In this document: piece by piece, positions 10,243 to 19,673 of the stretch | Layout: each line of letters starts with the position of its first letter | Numbering within the stretch: position 1 is the first letter of the stretch | DNA from: Gallionella sp. | Lineage (GTDB): Bacteria > Pseudomonadota > Gammaproteobacteria > Burkholderiales > Gallionellaceae | DNA length: 64,000 nt | Assembly (NCBI GenBank): GCA_028710565.1 | Contig: JAQTTV010000001.1 | Span: 62,001 to 126,000 of the forward strand | Reading direction: 5' to 3' | The notes under the pieces: generated by a model | The model's input: the letters and a program-made list of their open reading frames with translations, nothing else | What the model was told of the DNA's origin: nothing | The model's database searches: none | Translations under genes and position numbers: made by a program

Positions 10243-11439
10243 ATGTCAGTAATTAAAATGACCGATCTGGATTTAAAAGGCAAACGCGTCTTTATCCGTT
10301 CAGATTTGAATGTCCCCGTCAAAGACGGCAAAGTGACATCCGATGCACGTATTACTGCATCCATGGCAACCATCAATTTCGCACTGAATGCAGGCGCACG
10401 CGTGATGGTGACCTCCCATTTAGGTCGTCCTGTAGAAGGCGAATACTCCCAAGAAAACTCCTTGCAACCTGTTGCCGATGTCATTGCAGACAAGCTAAAT
10501 AAGCCTGTGCGTTTGATTCGTGACTGGGTCGATGGTGGTTTTGATGTTGCAGAAGGTGAATTGGTTTTGCTGGAAAATTGCCGTTTCAATAAAGGCGAAA
10601 AGAAAAGCAACGACGAAACTTCCCAAAAATACGCAGCTTTGTGCGATGTATTTGTGATGGACGCATTTGGCACCGCTCACCGTGCAGAAGCTTCAACACA
10701 TGGTGTAGCTAAATTTGCGCCCGTGGCAGCAGCAGGTATTTTGCTGACCCAAGAATTGGAAGCACTGACAAAAGCTCTGTTGAGCCCGGCGCGTCCGATG
10801 GTGGCGATTGTTGGTGGTTCTAAAGTTTCAACCAAGTTGACCGTTTTGGAAAGCTTGTCTGAAAAAGTGGATCAAATGGTGGTTGGCGGCGGTATTGCTA
10901 ATACATTCTTGAAAGCCACAGGGCACCCAGTTGGTAAGTCTTTGTGCGAAAACGACTTGGTTCCTACTGCGCAAGCATTGATTGCAAAAATGGCTGGTCG
11001 CGGCGCAATTATTCCAATTGCAACAGACGTGGTTGTCGGCACAGAAGCACCTTTCTTGCCAGGTAAAGAAAATACCCCAGCGATTCTGAAAGATGCCAAA
11101 GACGTGGCTGATGACGAAATGATTTTTGATATTGGTCCTAATTCCGCACAGGAAATTGCCGACATCATCATGAAAGCGGGCACGGTTGTTTGGAATGGTC
11201 CAGTAGGCGTATTTGAGTTCGACCAATTTGGCGAAGGTACGAAAGCGATTGCGATGGCAATTGCCAACACCAATGCCTTTACTTTGGCGGGCGGCGGCGA
11301 CACCATTGCTGCGATTCAAAAATATGACATTTATGACAAAGTGTCTTACATTTCCACTGCGGGTGGTGCGTTCCTAGAATTCCTCGAAGGTAAGAAATTG
11401 CCTGCGGTGGAAATTTTGGAACAAAGAGCTGCTCAATAA
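10243..11439 (+). CDS. pgk: Phosphoglycerate kinase
   Basis: Transfers phosphate between 1,3-bisphosphoglycerate and ADP. Family landmarks are [15 protein letters not shown] near the N-terminus, [30 protein letters not shown] and the C-terminal [14 protein letters not shown]. The ATG at 10243 follows AAGGAACG and gives 398 residues. An earlier TTG at 10222 was rejected because it lacks a ribosome site. pyk begins 15 bases after the stop, so the two genes are probably co-transcribed. Confidence 0.97.
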   Translation: MSVIKMTDLDLKGKRVFIRSDLNVPVKDGKVTSDARITASMATINFALNAGARVMVTSHLGRPVEGEYSQENSLQPVADVIADKLNKPVRLIRDWVDGGFDVAEGELVLLENCRFNKGEKKSNDETSQKYAALCDVFVMDAFGTAHRAEASTHGVAKFAPVAAAGILLTQELEALTKALLSPARPMVAIVGGSKVSTKLTVLESLSEKVDQMVVGGGIANTFLKATGHPVGKSLCENDLVPTAQALIAKMAGRGAIIPIATDVVVGTEAPFLPGKENTPAILKDAKDVADDEMIFDIGPNSAQEIADIIMKAGTVVWNGPVGVFEFDQFGEGTKAIAMAIANTNAFTLAGGGDTIAAIQKYDIYDKVSYISTAGGAFLEFLEGKKLPAVEILEQRAAQ

Positions 11440-11454
11440 CACACTAGGAAACAC

Positions 11455-12882
11455 ATGCTGCGTAGAACCAAAATAGTTGCAACCCTCGGCCCTGCCACAC
11501 GTAGTCAGGCAGTTCTTGAGCAAATGATTCGTGCTGGTGTTGATCTGGTACGGATGAATTTCTCCCACGGCACGGCACAAGATCACGTCAATAGTGCAGA
11601 AACAGTACGAGCAGCGGCGCGAGCTTGTGGTCGCACTGTTGGTATTTTGGCTGATTTGCAAGGCCCCAAAATTCGTGTGCGCAAGTTCGAGAAAGATAAA
11701 ATCACCTTGAACAAAGGTGATACTTTCATTCTGGATGCATCCATGGATGGACTGGGTAACCAAGAGCGTGTTGGTCTGGATTACAAAGACCTGCCGAATG
11801 ACGTAGAGCCAGGTTCGATATTGTTGCTCAACGACGGTATGTTGGAATTCCATGTGCTAGAAGTGAGAGGCACTGAGGTTGTCTGTACAGTCGTTCGCGG
11901 CGGTATTTTGTCAAACAACAAAGGGATCAATCGTAAAGGCGGGGGCTTAACCGCACCTGCTTTGACTGATAAGGACAAGGAAGACATCAAAACCGCCGCG
12001 CTGATTCAAGCCGATTATTTGGCGGTGTCTTTCCCGCGTACAGGCGATGATATGCGCTTGGCACGTAGTCTGATGCAGGCGGCGGGTGGAACTAGCCTGT
12101 TGATGGCGAAGATTGAACGTGCTGAAGCGATTCCTGTGTTGGACGACATTATTGAAGCATCGGATGCCATCATGGTGGCGCGCGGTGATTTGAGTGTGGA
12201 AGTGGGCGATGCGGCTGTGCCTGGTCTGCAAAAGAAAATGATCAAAATGGCACGTGCCAAGAATCGTTTGGTCATTACCGCTACGCAAATGATGGAATCC
12301 ATGATTACCGCGCCGATCCCAACGCGTGCCGAAGTGTCTGATGTGGCGAATGCCGTATTGGACGGCACGGATGCGGTGATGTTGTCGGCTGAAACAGCGG
12401 TTGGTGATTATCCAGTCGAAACCATCGAAGCCATGGCACGTATTTGTCTGAGTGCTGAAAAAGAGCTGGATATGGTTGCGCACGGTTGCGATCAGCCACA
12501 AGTCGTCTTTACCCGTGTCGATCAGTCGATTGCGATGTCCGCGCTGTATGCCGCTTCTCATCTCAAGGTGAAAGCGATTGTGGCATTGACACAATCAGGT
12601 TCGACAGCATTGTGGATGTCTCGTAGCAATGGGCTTGTGCCTATTTTTGCGATGACCCCAATGCAATCCACCTTAAGCAAGGTGACTTTGTTTGGTGGCG
12701 TACATCCCATCGCGTTTGAGAATAATTCAACCTATCCTTCTGTGGTGCTAGGCGCAGCGGAAGATGAGTTGGTTCGTCTGGGATTGGTTAAGCAAGGCGA
12801 TCTCGTGGTGATGACCATCGGTGAGACGGTCGGAAAATCAGGGCAAACCAATACCATGAAAATCGTGCGTATTGGTGACTAA
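11455..12882 (+). CDS. pyk: Pyruvate kinase
   Basis: Makes pyruvate and ATP from phosphoenolpyruvate. The N-terminal TKIVATLGPAT, the NFSHG loop and the signature MAKIERAEAI (catalytic lysine and glutamate) are present, and MVARGDLSVEVG and ITATQMMESM complete the active site. The C-terminal allosteric domain (from about residue 350) is intact. The length of 475 residues is standard. It starts 15 bases after pgk. ppc, which competes for the same substrate, is 39 kb away in this window. Confidence 0.97.
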   Translation: MLRRTKIVATLGPATRSQAVLEQMIRAGVDLVRMNFSHGTAQDHVNSAETVRAAARACGRTVGILADLQGPKIRVRKFEKDKITLNKGDTFILDASMDGLGNQERVGLDYKDLPNDVEPGSILLLNDGMLEFHVLEVRGTEVVCTVVRGGILSNNKGINRKGGGLTAPALTDKDKEDIKTAALIQADYLAVSFPRTGDDMRLARSLMQAAGGTSLLMAKIERAEAIPVLDDIIEASDAIMVARGDLSVEVGDAAVPGLQKKMIKMARAKNRLVITATQMMESMITAPIPTRAEVSDVANAVLDGTDAVMLSAETAVGDYPVETIEAMARICLSAEKELDMVAHGCDQPQVVFTRVDQSIAMSALYAASHLKVKAIVALTQSGSTALWMSRSNGLVPIFAMTPMQSTLSKVTLFGGVHPIAFENNSTYPSVVLGAAEDELVRLGLVKQGDLVVMTIGETVGKSGQTNTMKIVRIGD

Positions 12883-12885
12883 TTC

Positions 12886-12920
12886 ATCGTCTCAAGCCTG
12901 AATAAAAAGCTTGCGACGAT
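12886..12920 (+). promoter_or_regulatory. Hairpin between pyk and fba
   Basis: ATCGTCTCAAGC (12886-12897) pairs with GCTTGCGACGAT (12909-12920) at 11 of 12 positions, with an 11-base loop and no T-run. It is similar in shape to the tkt-gap hairpin, so it is probably an RNA processing or stability element. Confidence 0.55.
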
Positions 12921-12996
12921 TGGATGATAATCTGCCTGCTAAAAATTTAAGTCATCATAAGCAATAACTTACACACATTATAACTAGGAGAAAAAC

Positions 12997-14061
12997 ATGG
13001 CTTTAGTATCTTTGCGTCAACTTCTCGATCATGCAGCAGAACACAGCTACGGTCTGCCTGCATTTAACGTCAACAATCTGGAACAAGTCAAAGCGATCAT
13101 GGAAGCGGCTGATGCGACGAACAGCCCAGTGATTATGCAAGGCTCTGCTGGCGCACGTAAGTACGCAGGCGAAGCATTCTTGCGTCACCTGATCGAAGCA
13201 GCAGTGGAAATGTACCCACACATTCCTGTCGTCATGCACCAAGATCACGGCGCATCCCCAGCAGTTTGTATCCAAGCGATTCGCTCTGGTTTCTCCAGCG
13301 TGATGATGGACGGTTCTTTGCTGGCTGACGGCAAAACACCCTCCAGCTTTGAATACAACGTCAATGTAACTCGCCAAGTAGTGGAAATGTCTCACGCTGT
13401 GGGCGTTTCTGTTGAAGGTGAATTGGGTTGCTTGGGTTCTTTGGAATCTGGCCACGGCGAAAAAGAAGACGGTCACGGTGCAGAAGGCGTATTGAGCCAC
13501 GACCAACTGTTGACAGACCCAACTGAAGCAGCTGAATTTGTGAAAGCAACAGGTGTAGATGCACTGGCAATCGCGATTGGCACTTCACATGGCGCGTACA
13601 AATTCACCAAACCGCCCACAGGCGACACGTTGGCGATCAGCCGCATCAAAGAAATCAATGCACGTATTCCTAACACCCACTTGGTTATGCACGGTTCTTC
13701 TTCCGTGCCTCAAGAATGGCTGAAAATCATCAACGAATTCGGTGGTGAAATGAAGCAAACCTACGGCGTGCCAGTGGAAGAAATCGTTGAAGGTATCAAA
13801 TATGGCGTACGTAAAGTGAATATCGACACTGACTTGCGTATGGCATCCACAGGTGCGACTCGTCGCTACTTGGCACAAAATCCATCGAATTTCGACCCAC
13901 GTAAATTCTTGGAAGCGACCACGAAAGCTATGAGAGACATCTGTATCGCTCGCTACGAAGCGTTTGGCGCAGCAGGTCAAGCAGGAAAAATCAAAGTCGT
14001 TTCTCTGGATGCAATGGCAACACGCTATGCAAAAGGCGAATTGAAAGCGATTGTAAAATAA
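12997..14061 (+). CDS. fba: Class II fructose-bisphosphate aldolase
   Basis: A zinc-dependent aldolase that joins dihydroxyacetone phosphate and glyceraldehyde-3-phosphate. The 354-residue length, the zinc-histidine region [10 protein letters not shown] and the motif SSVMMDGS are typical, as are [12 protein letters not shown] and the C-terminal [12 protein letters not shown]. These fit the subgroup often called CbbA/FbaA in betaproteobacteria. A strong ribosome site (TAGGAGAAAAAC) precedes the ATG. A clear terminator follows, closing the sugar-phosphate block. Confidence 0.96.
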   Translation: MALVSLRQLLDHAAEHSYGLPAFNVNNLEQVKAIMEAADATNSPVIMQGSAGARKYAGEAFLRHLIEAAVEMYPHIPVVMHQDHGASPAVCIQAIRSGFSSVMMDGSLLADGKTPSSFEYNVNVTRQVVEMSHAVGVSVEGELGCLGSLESGHGEKEDGHGAEGVLSHDQLLTDPTEAAEFVKATGVDALAIAIGTSHGAYKFTKPPTGDTLAISRIKEINARIPNTHLVMHGSSSVPQEWLKIINEFGGEMKQTYGVPVEEIVEGIKYGVRKVNIDTDLRMASTGATRRYLAQNPSNFDPRKFLEATTKAMRDICIARYEAFGAAGQAGKIKVVSLDAMATRYAKGELKAIVK

Positions 14062-14082
14062 GCGTTTAATCTCCGTTTAAAC

Positions 14083-14111
14083 AAAAAAGCGACCTTCGGG
14101 TCGTTTTTTTG
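14083..14111 (+). terminator. Rho-independent terminator after fba
   Basis: CGACC-TTCG-GGTCG (14090-14103), with a stable UUCG-type loop, is flanked by A-rich sequence and followed by T7. This is a textbook terminator. Confidence 0.9.
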
Positions 14112-14310
14112 TTCTTTATCATGGAGTGAGTAAAGCGTAATTAAGTAGATTCATAGTTGGATGCAATAACCATAGAATGCAATTATGCTGAACAGGTTAT
14201 GTGACAAGGCATACTCAAAAAACACTCACCCTGATCGATTCAGGTTAAAGACGCTGAACCCTTGCATTCTTTTAGGAATATAGATTCGTGAGTACATTAA
14301 AAGGAAAGAA

Positions 14311-14760
14311 ATGCGCTTAACCCTCTATACCGATTTTTCGCTACGAGTTTTGTTATATCTCGCGAATAAACCCGAACAATTAGTGACCATTACAGAGCTG
14401 GCCGATTTTTATAAAGTTTCGCGCAATCACTTGGTTAAAGTTGTACATCAACTTGGCATCAAAGGCTATATCCTGACGATACGAGGTAAAAATGGTGGTA
14501 TGAAATTAGCTCGCGCACCCAATGAGATCGTGGTTGGAGAAGTTGTTCGCAACATGGAACCCGACTTCGACTTGTTTGAGTGTTTTAATAAAGAAGAAAA
14601 TCGATGTGTTATCACGGAAATCTGCCAATTGAAATCAATGTTTTTCGGCGCAAGAAATGACTTCCTTGATGCGCTTGATCAGTACACGTTGGCAGACGCA
14701 TTCCGCCCATCGACACAAGTAAGCATGGCATTTAAGGCTATACCTGTGGTGAGCAACTAG
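14311..14760 (+). CDS. nsrR: Rrf2-family nitric-oxide-sensing repressor NsrR
   Basis: A 149-residue winged-helix regulator that in the NsrR branch carries an iron-sulfur cluster destroyed by NO, derepressing NO-detoxification genes. The N-terminus MRLTLYTDFSLRVLLYLA and the recognition segment SRNHLVKVVHQLG are NsrR-like. The cluster cysteines are C91, C99 and C105, spaced C-X7-C-X5-C. A ribosome site AAGGAAAG precedes the ATG. No NO reductase or flavohaemoglobin gene lies nearby, so its targets are elsewhere. The gene converges with waaA and their ends overlap by 23 bases. Confidence 0.88.
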   Translation: MRLTLYTDFSLRVLLYLANKPEQLVTITELADFYKVSRNHLVKVVHQLGIKGYILTIRGKNGGMKLARAPNEIVVGEVVRNMEPDFDLFECFNKEENRCVITEICQLKSMFFGARNDFLDALDQYTLADAFRPSTQVSMAFKAIPVVSN

Positions 14761-16015
14761 CTTTCATCGCGCGTTGTATCACACGCATCGCTTTTCCACT
14801 CGCCCCTTTATGTGCTGCAACGAAGTGTTGGGCTTGTTCTGACATGGCAGCCAAATGGGTTGGGTCATTCAATAACGCATCAGCCGTTGTAAACAATTCA
14901 TTGGCATCATGGATACGCATTGCTGCGCCCGCTTCGACTGCGAGGCGGGACGCATCGGCGAAGTTGTGGGTGTATTGCCCAATCAGCACGGGCGTGCCGA
15001 CCGCACAGGCCTCGATTAAATTTTGCCCACCAAAGGGTAACAAACTACCGCCAATAAATGCCACATCTGCGGCGGCGTAATAGGCGAATAATTCTCCCAT
15101 ACTGTCACCTAGCACCACATCCACTTCAGCGGCAACGGGTTGGTTCAGGCTGCGGCGTTGACAACGCAATTCGTGTTGTTGGATCAGCGTTTCAACTTCG
15201 GCGAAGCGTTGCGGATGACGCGGCACCAGCAGCAACAAAGGGCGCGGTTCAGGCATTGTGGCGAAGGCTGCTAGCAATAAGGCTTCCTCGCCTTCGCGGG
15301 TGCTGGCTAAGAGCAACACGGAGCGATCAGTGCCAAATTGTGCTCGCAGTGCTTTGCCCAATTCCAGCATGGCTTGCGGTGGCAAAATGTCGAATTTCAA
15401 ATTACCCATCACCGAAACCTGCGCCGCACCGAGTTGAGTCAAACGATTCGCATCGTCAACTGTTTGAGCCGCAATGGCGGTAAAGCATTGCAACGCAGGG
15501 CGAGTCAGCGCGGCAAAGCGGGCATAACCACGCGCCGATTTTGCCGACATACGCGCATTCAACAACAGCAGCGGCACACCTTCCTGCTGTGCGGCATGAA
15601 TCAAATTCACCCACACCTCGGTTTCCATCAAAATCCCCAGTTGCGGGCGAAAATGCCGCAAAAACCGCCGCACCGCAAACGGGTAATCGTAAGGCAAATA
15701 TACCCGCTGCACCGCATCACCATACAGTTGCACGCTGGTGTCGCGCCCCGTCGGGGTGGTGTGGGTGAATAAAATTTGATGCTGTGGATAAGTGGCGCGC
15801 AACTGCGCAACCAAACTGACCGTGGCGCGGGTTTCGCCGACGGACACGGCGTGTAGCCAAATGATGGGCTTATCGTTGATTCTATTGGGATAAAAACCAA
15901 ATCGCTCGCCCCAATGACGCAAATAATCAGGTTGTTTGCGCCCGCGCCACCACAACCGTATGAAAATATACGGCAGTAAAAGCCAGAGGAAGAGTGTGTA
16001 TAAGACGCGGGGCAT
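14738..16015 (-). CDS. waaA: 3-deoxy-D-manno-octulosonic acid (Kdo) transferase
   Basis: Adds Kdo to lipid A precursor at the inner membrane during lipopolysaccharide synthesis. An N-terminal membrane anchor (LYTLFLWLLLPYIFIRLWW) is followed by a GT-B glycosyltransferase fold with WLHAVSVGETRA, GILMETEVWVN, LLLNARMSAKSARGY and FIGGSLLPFGGQNLIEACAVGTPV. The ATG at 16015 shares its A with the upstream gene's TGA (TGATG), suggesting coupled translation; a longer frame adds ten non-conserved residues. The length is 425 residues. The 3' end overlaps nsrR on the other strand. Confidence 0.95.
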   Translation of the reverse strand: MPRVLYTLFLWLLLPYIFIRLWWRGRKQPDYLRHWGERFGFYPNRINDKPIIWLHAVSVGETRATVSLVAQLRATYPQHQILFTHTTPTGRDTSVQLYGDAVQRVYLPYDYPFAVRRFLRHFRPQLGILMETEVWVNLIHAAQQEGVPLLLLNARMSAKSARGYARFAALTRPALQCFTAIAAQTVDDANRLTQLGAAQVSVMGNLKFDILPPQAMLELGKALRAQFGTDRSVLLLASTREGEEALLLAAFATMPEPRPLLLLVPRHPQRFAEVETLIQQHELRCQRRSLNQPVAAEVDVVLGDSMGELFAYYAAADVAFIGGSLLPFGGQNLIEACAVGTPVLIGQYTHNFADASRLAVEAGAAMRIHDANELFTTADALLNDPTHLAAMSEQAQHFVAAHKGASGKAMRVIQRAMKASCSPQV

Positions 16016-16407
16016 CAAGAACGCGCACTGCGTGCAATCCGCCAATGAATCAGAAATGCCAACGCATCCACCAGTATGACGATTAAGGTTTTAACCAATG
16101 TTTGCTCACCATCACGCTGTTCACTGGCCTTTTCTAACGAAAAAGCTTCTGTGCGCTGTTTGGTGAGTTCACTTTCACTTGGACGGATAGTGGATTTATC
16201 CTCTTTTGAGCAACTACCACGCCCCTCTTTCATTTTCCAGTAAGTATCGTTTGACTGGTAGTTATCGAAATCATACGAACGCATCGTGAAATCTGGTTTT
16301 GCTATCTGGACAAGGCTATAACCAGCAACCCCCAAACAAACCACAAAACAAATGATGCTGACAAAACAAACGGCTAATGCATAAATTTCTAAGATGGTTT
16401 TTTTCAT
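16015..16407 (-). CDS. Conserved hypothetical two-segment membrane protein
   Basis: A 130-residue protein with an N-terminal membrane segment (ALAVCFVSIICFVVCLGVAGYSL), a polar middle (YDFDNYQSNDTYWKMKEG and a charged stretch), and a second membrane segment near the C-terminus (LVKTLIVILVDALAFLIHW). I do not recognise a named family, although similar uncharacterised proteins seem to occur in proteobacteria. The ATG at 16407 follows GGAGATAGAA. It sits between glmU and waaA, sharing one base with waaA, so an envelope-related role is possible but unproven. Confidence 0.75.
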   Translation of the reverse strand: MKKTILEIYALAVCFVSIICFVVCLGVAGYSLVQIAKPDFTMRSYDFDNYQSNDTYWKMKEGRGSCSKEDKSTIRPSESELTKQRTEAFSLEKASEQRDGEQTLVKTLIVILVDALAFLIHWRIARSARS

Positions 16408-16450
16408 TTCTATCTCCAATAACGGGGTGACTTCGATTAGGAATCCTAAA

Positions 16451-17815
16451 CTACTTTTTAATCTTCACAGGCCGTTGCCAAGTGGGAATGCTAATTTGTT
16501 TGCTGCGTGACAAGGTGAGCTGTGCTTCAGGCGTATTGCGTGTGATGGTTGACCCCGCGCCTATCGTCGCCCCTTTGCCGACTGTCACGGGGGCGACCAG
16601 TTGAGTATCCGAACCGATAAACGCGTCGTCTTCAATCACGGTGCGGAATTTGTTTGCGCCGTCGTAATTGCAGGTAATCGTGCCTGCACCGATGTTGACG
16701 CGTTGCCCGATGGTGCTGTCGCCGAGGTAGCTTAAATGATTGGCTTTGCTGCCTTGTCCCAGTTCGGTGTTTTTCAGTTCCACAAAATTGCCGACGTGGG
16801 CATCGGCATGTAATTCCGTGCCAGGGCGCAAGCGGGCGTAAGGGCCGATACGGCAGTTTTCACCCACGATGCTTTGGTCGATGTGACTATACGGAGCGAC
16901 TTGCGTATTGGCGGCAATACTGGCTTGGTTGATGATGCTGTACGCACCAATTTGCACGTTGTCGCCTAACACCACGTCACCTGAAAAAATGCAGCCCACG
17001 TCGATAAACACGTCTTTGCCGCAGGTCAATGTGCCGCGCACATCAATACGGGCGGGATCGGCTAAGGTGGTGCCTTTTGCCAATAAAGCTTGGGCGTAAT
17101 TTTGTTGCCAGATGCGTTCCAGCACCGCCAGTTGCGATTTGTTGTTCACCCCGTGAATTTCCCATTCATGCGCGGGTTGGCAGGTGCGGACGGGGACATT
17201 TTGCGCCACCGCCATGGCAACGATGTCAGTCAAATAGTATTCGCCTTGAGCATTTTCGCAGCGCAGATTATTGAGCCATGACCGCAGCAGCGCGGTGGGG
17301 GCAAGCAGAATGCCCGTGTTGACTTCGCAGATGGCGCGCTGCGCGGGGGTGGCATCTTTTTCTTCCACGATGCACTGCACTTCGTTATTGGCGTTGCGCA
17401 CGATGCGCCCGTAACCCGTGGGATGGGTGAGATTGACGGTCAGCAATACCAAGCCGTCGCCTAGTCCGAACATGGCTTGCAAGGTGGAAAGTTGAGTCAG
17501 CGGTACGTCGCCGTATAACACCAGAGTATGACTGTCATCGGACAACAGCGGCATCGCTTGTTGTACGGCGTGACCTGTGCCGAGTTGTGGCTCTTGAATC
17601 ACAAATTGTGCGGGATAATTGACCAAGGCATTTGGTACGGCTTCGCCGCCATGACCATACACCACGCAAACTTGTTGCGGTGCGAGTGCCATGGCGCAAT
17701 CCACCACGTGCTGCACCATAGATTTACCTGCCAGTTTGTGCAATACCTTGGGCACACTGGAATACATCCGCGTGCCTTTGCCCGCCGCCAAAATCACCAC
17801 ATTCAACGCACTCAT
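16451..17815 (-). CDS. glmU: Bifunctional UDP-N-acetylglucosamine pyrophosphorylase / glucosamine-1-phosphate N-acetyltransferase
   Basis: Makes UDP-GlcNAc, the precursor of peptidoglycan and lipid A. The N-terminal uridylyltransferase domain starts with [12 protein letters not shown] and [10 protein letters not shown]. The C-terminal left-handed beta-helix acetyltransferase has the hexapeptide-repeat region and the conserved [23 protein letters not shown] and [12 protein letters not shown]. The length of 454 residues is normal. It precedes waaA on the same strand, forming a small envelope-precursor cluster. Confidence 0.97.
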   Translation of the reverse strand: MSALNVVILAAGKGTRMYSSVPKVLHKLAGKSMVQHVVDCAMALAPQQVCVVYGHGGEAVPNALVNYPAQFVIQEPQLGTGHAVQQAMPLLSDDSHTLVLYGDVPLTQLSTLQAMFGLGDGLVLLTVNLTHPTGYGRIVRNANNEVQCIVEEKDATPAQRAICEVNTGILLAPTALLRSWLNNLRCENAQGEYYLTDIVAMAVAQNVPVRTCQPAHEWEIHGVNNKSQLAVLERIWQQNYAQALLAKGTTLADPARIDVRGTLTCGKDVFIDVGCIFSGDVVLGDNVQIGAYSIINQASIAANTQVAPYSHIDQSIVGENCRIGPYARLRPGTELHADAHVGNFVELKNTELGQGSKANHLSYLGDSTIGQRVNIGAGTITCNYDGANKFRTVIEDDAFIGSDTQLVAPVTVGKGATIGAGSTITRNTPEAQLTLSRSKQISIPTWQRPVKIKK

Positions 17816-17875
17816 CTTTGCCCCTTGCTTAAAAGTGCGCGGATTATAAACCTGAACCGTCTGCCTGACGAATCG

Positions 17876-18679
17876 CTACCTGCCCAATCTTCCCGCAGGA
17901 TGGGTTTCCACGCACTCCACCGCTTCGCCGTCATAAAATAACCATAATGTCCCCGCCGCCATATTCAGCCATGTTTCATTATCGGTCAGCGGCAACGTGG
18001 CGATGATGGCGACGCGGTCATTGGGGCGAGTGAGTTCGCTAAAATCGACTGTTATATCTTGGTCTTTTAGATGCGCCACGGAAAAAGGCGCGCGCCGCAC
18101 CAGATAATGCAAGCGTTCCGAGCAATGCGCAAACAAACAATCGCCATTGGATAACAGAAAATTAAGGATGCCCTGATCGGCGATGCGCAGCGTAAGTTCG
18201 CGCAAAGTGTGCAACAAAGTCAGTCGATCAGGCATGATTTGCCCAAACCGCGTGCGCAGATTTTCCAGCAACCAGCAAAATACCCGCTCGCTATCAGTAT
18301 CGCCCACGGGGGTAAAACTGCCGTTGAGTTCGGGGTAAAAGTCGGGCATTTTGCCGTTATGCGCAAAAATCCAATGATGTCCCCACAATTCGCGCATAAA
18401 CGGATGGGTGTTTTCCAGCCGCACCGAGCCATGCGTGGCTTTGCGAATATGGGCGATGACATTGCGCGAACGGATGGGATACTGGCTGACCAATTGCGCG
18501 ATAGCAGAATTCACCGACGGCTCAGGATCCAAAAACAGCCGCGCACCCTTGCCTTCAAAAAACGCAATCCCCCAACCATCCCGATGCACCCCCGTCCCCC
18601 CGCCGCGCTGCTGAAACCCGCTAAACGAAAAGCAAATATCCGTCGGCACATTGCAATTCATCCCCAATAACTCACACAT
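17876..18679 (-). CDS. Class II glutamine amidotransferase (YafJ-like)
   Basis: An N-terminal-nucleophile amidohydrolase domain of 267 residues. The ATG at 18679 is directly followed by cysteine (MCELLGMN), the nucleophile exposed after Met removal; a longer frame would bury it and was rejected. Conserved segments are FSGFQQRGGGTGVHRDGWG, IAHIRKATHG, ENTHPF and FAHNGKM. This matches the stand-alone GATase family represented by E. coli YafJ, whose substrate is not established. It lies 60 bases upstream of glmU on the same strand and could be co-transcribed. A direct link to amino-sugar synthesis is not implied. Confidence 0.88.
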   Translation of the reverse strand: MCELLGMNCNVPTDICFSFSGFQQRGGGTGVHRDGWGIAFFEGKGARLFLDPEPSVNSAIAQLVSQYPIRSRNVIAHIRKATHGSVRLENTHPFMRELWGHHWIFAHNGKMPDFYPELNGSFTPVGDTDSERVFCWLLENLRTRFGQIMPDRLTLLHTLRELTLRIADQGILNFLLSNGDCLFAHCSERLHYLVRRAPFSVAHLKDQDITVDFSELTRPNDRVAIIATLPLTDNETWLNMAAGTLWLFYDGEAVECVETHPAGRLGR

Positions 18680-18783
18680 TTTTATGCTCCCCAAATTGAT
18701 GCGACGCGCGCCCTTGTCGCGACAGGTCATCATAACATTTTGAGTTGGGCGATTTGGCAGGGATAGGCAATCTATCCCCCTAT

Positions 18784-18828
18784 TGATTCCCTTGTCGAGC
18801 AGCGATACAATAAAGCTACTTTTGTAGC
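18784..18828 (+). promoter_or_regulatory. Promoter and palindromic operator candidate of the toxin-antitoxin pair
   Basis: TTGATT (18784-18789), 16 bases, then TACAAT (18806-18811) resembles a sigma-70 promoter. Just downstream is the palindrome GCTAC-TTTT-GTAGC (18815-18828), placed where an autoregulating antitoxin would bind, 15 bases before the antitoxin start codon. Confidence 0.5.
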
Positions 18829-18843
18829 AATAGGAGCGTCATC

Positions 18844-19068
18844 ATGGGAATGCCTGTCAGAATCGAAGATAATTTATACGAACTCGCCAAAGCGGAAGCG
18901 CAAATAGAACACCGCACCATTGCGGGGCAAATTGAGTATTGGGCAAGCGTGGGACGTGCCGCGCTGGACAATCCCGATTTGCCGATTGGCTTTGTGGTCG
19001 AAGCTCTTGCCGCCTTGCGTGAACCGCACGAGCAATCCACGCCGTTTGTGCCGCGCAGTCGCAGCTGA
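18844..19068 (+). CDS. ParD-like antitoxin
   Basis: A 74-residue protein matching the ParD_like / TA-system antitoxin family (PF11903): MPVRIEDNLYELAKAEAQIEHRTIAGQIEYWASVGRAALDNPDLP. The N-terminal half is a ribbon-helix-helix DNA-binding unit and the C-terminal tail would wrap the toxin. A ribosome site AGGAGCG precedes it. Its TGA overlaps the toxin's ATG (TGATG), the standard coupled layout. A palindrome upstream could be its operator. Confidence 0.85.
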   Translation: MGMPVRIEDNLYELAKAEAQIEHRTIAGQIEYWASVGRAALDNPDLPIGFVVEALAALREPHEQSTPFVPRSRS

Positions 19069-19346
19069 TGAGCTATAGTATTTTACAAACCCGCCGATTT
19101 TCTCGCCAATACAAAAAATTGCAAGACAATGTGGCGTGCGATGTTGATCTTGCGGTCGAAACCGTTGCCGCGCAACCCACCCTAGGCGAACGCAAAAAAG
19201 GCGACCTCGCTGCCTTGCTGGTGTATAAATTCCGCAGCCAAGGACAACTTTATCTCTTGGGCTACACTGTCGATAACGGCGTGAAATTGGTCTATCTCGA
19301 AGCCATCGGCTCACACGAAAACTTTTATCGTGACCTTAAACGTTGA
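19068..19346 (+). CDS. RelE/ParE-family toxin
   Basis: A 92-residue protein with the RelE/ParE fold pattern: QTRRFSRQYKKLQDNVACDVDLAVE, the central GERKKGDLAALLVYKFRSQGQLYLLGYTV strand region and the C-terminal LVYLEAIGSHENFYRDLKR. The GSHENFYRDLKR ending is typical of small toxins paired with ParD-like antitoxins. It is translationally coupled to the antitoxin. Whether it cuts ribosome-bound mRNA (RelE) or poisons gyrase (ParE) cannot be decided from sequence. Confidence 0.85.
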   Translation: MSYSILQTRRFSRQYKKLQDNVACDVDLAVETVAAQPTLGERKKGDLAALLVYKFRSQGQLYLLGYTVDNGVKLVYLEAIGSHENFYRDLKR

Positions 19347-19673
19347 ACAGGGTGGGATGGATTACAATAAACTCGTATTGCGGGTTCGCGTAGCCGATGG
19401 GAGTGAGTAATGGCGGATTGCCTACGGCGAATCCGCCTTAATGGTTATGACGAAAAACATAAACTTTTTAATCCCGTGTGTACGATTTTTCAGTTCGCCG
19501 ATTATAATGGTTCGCCCGAATGCGATCACGCACCTCTTCCAACAGGATGGAGATATAAGGTGCAGTGTTTGCAAGAGAGTGTGGTATGTTTAAATTTGGA
19601 TGCGCTGTTAAATCAATTGGTTGCAGTATGATTTGTATGCAGAAGAAATTCTGTCTATTTCACATTAGAGCGC
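19347..19673 (+). other. 327 bp without a supported gene; contains a palindromic repeat
   Basis: The only structure seen is GGCGGATT (19412-19419) with AATCCGCC (19430-19437), a hairpin of the dispersed intergenic type common in proteobacteria. A 73-codon frame that starts inside this hairpin (19410-19631) has no ribosome site or recognisable protein and is not annotated. Confidence 0.5.

Noticed and set aside
10828-12594. Long open frames antisense to pgk and pyk
   Set aside because: They are shadows of strongly coding sequence on the other strand, with no conserved protein or ribosome sites.
14104-14310. Search for an NsrR operator or small RNA upstream of nsrR
   Set aside because: No convincing NsrR-type palindrome or promoter with correct spacing was found by eye.
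19410-19631. 73-codon open frame
   Set aside because: It begins inside a palindromic repeat, has no ribosome site and no recognisable protein features.
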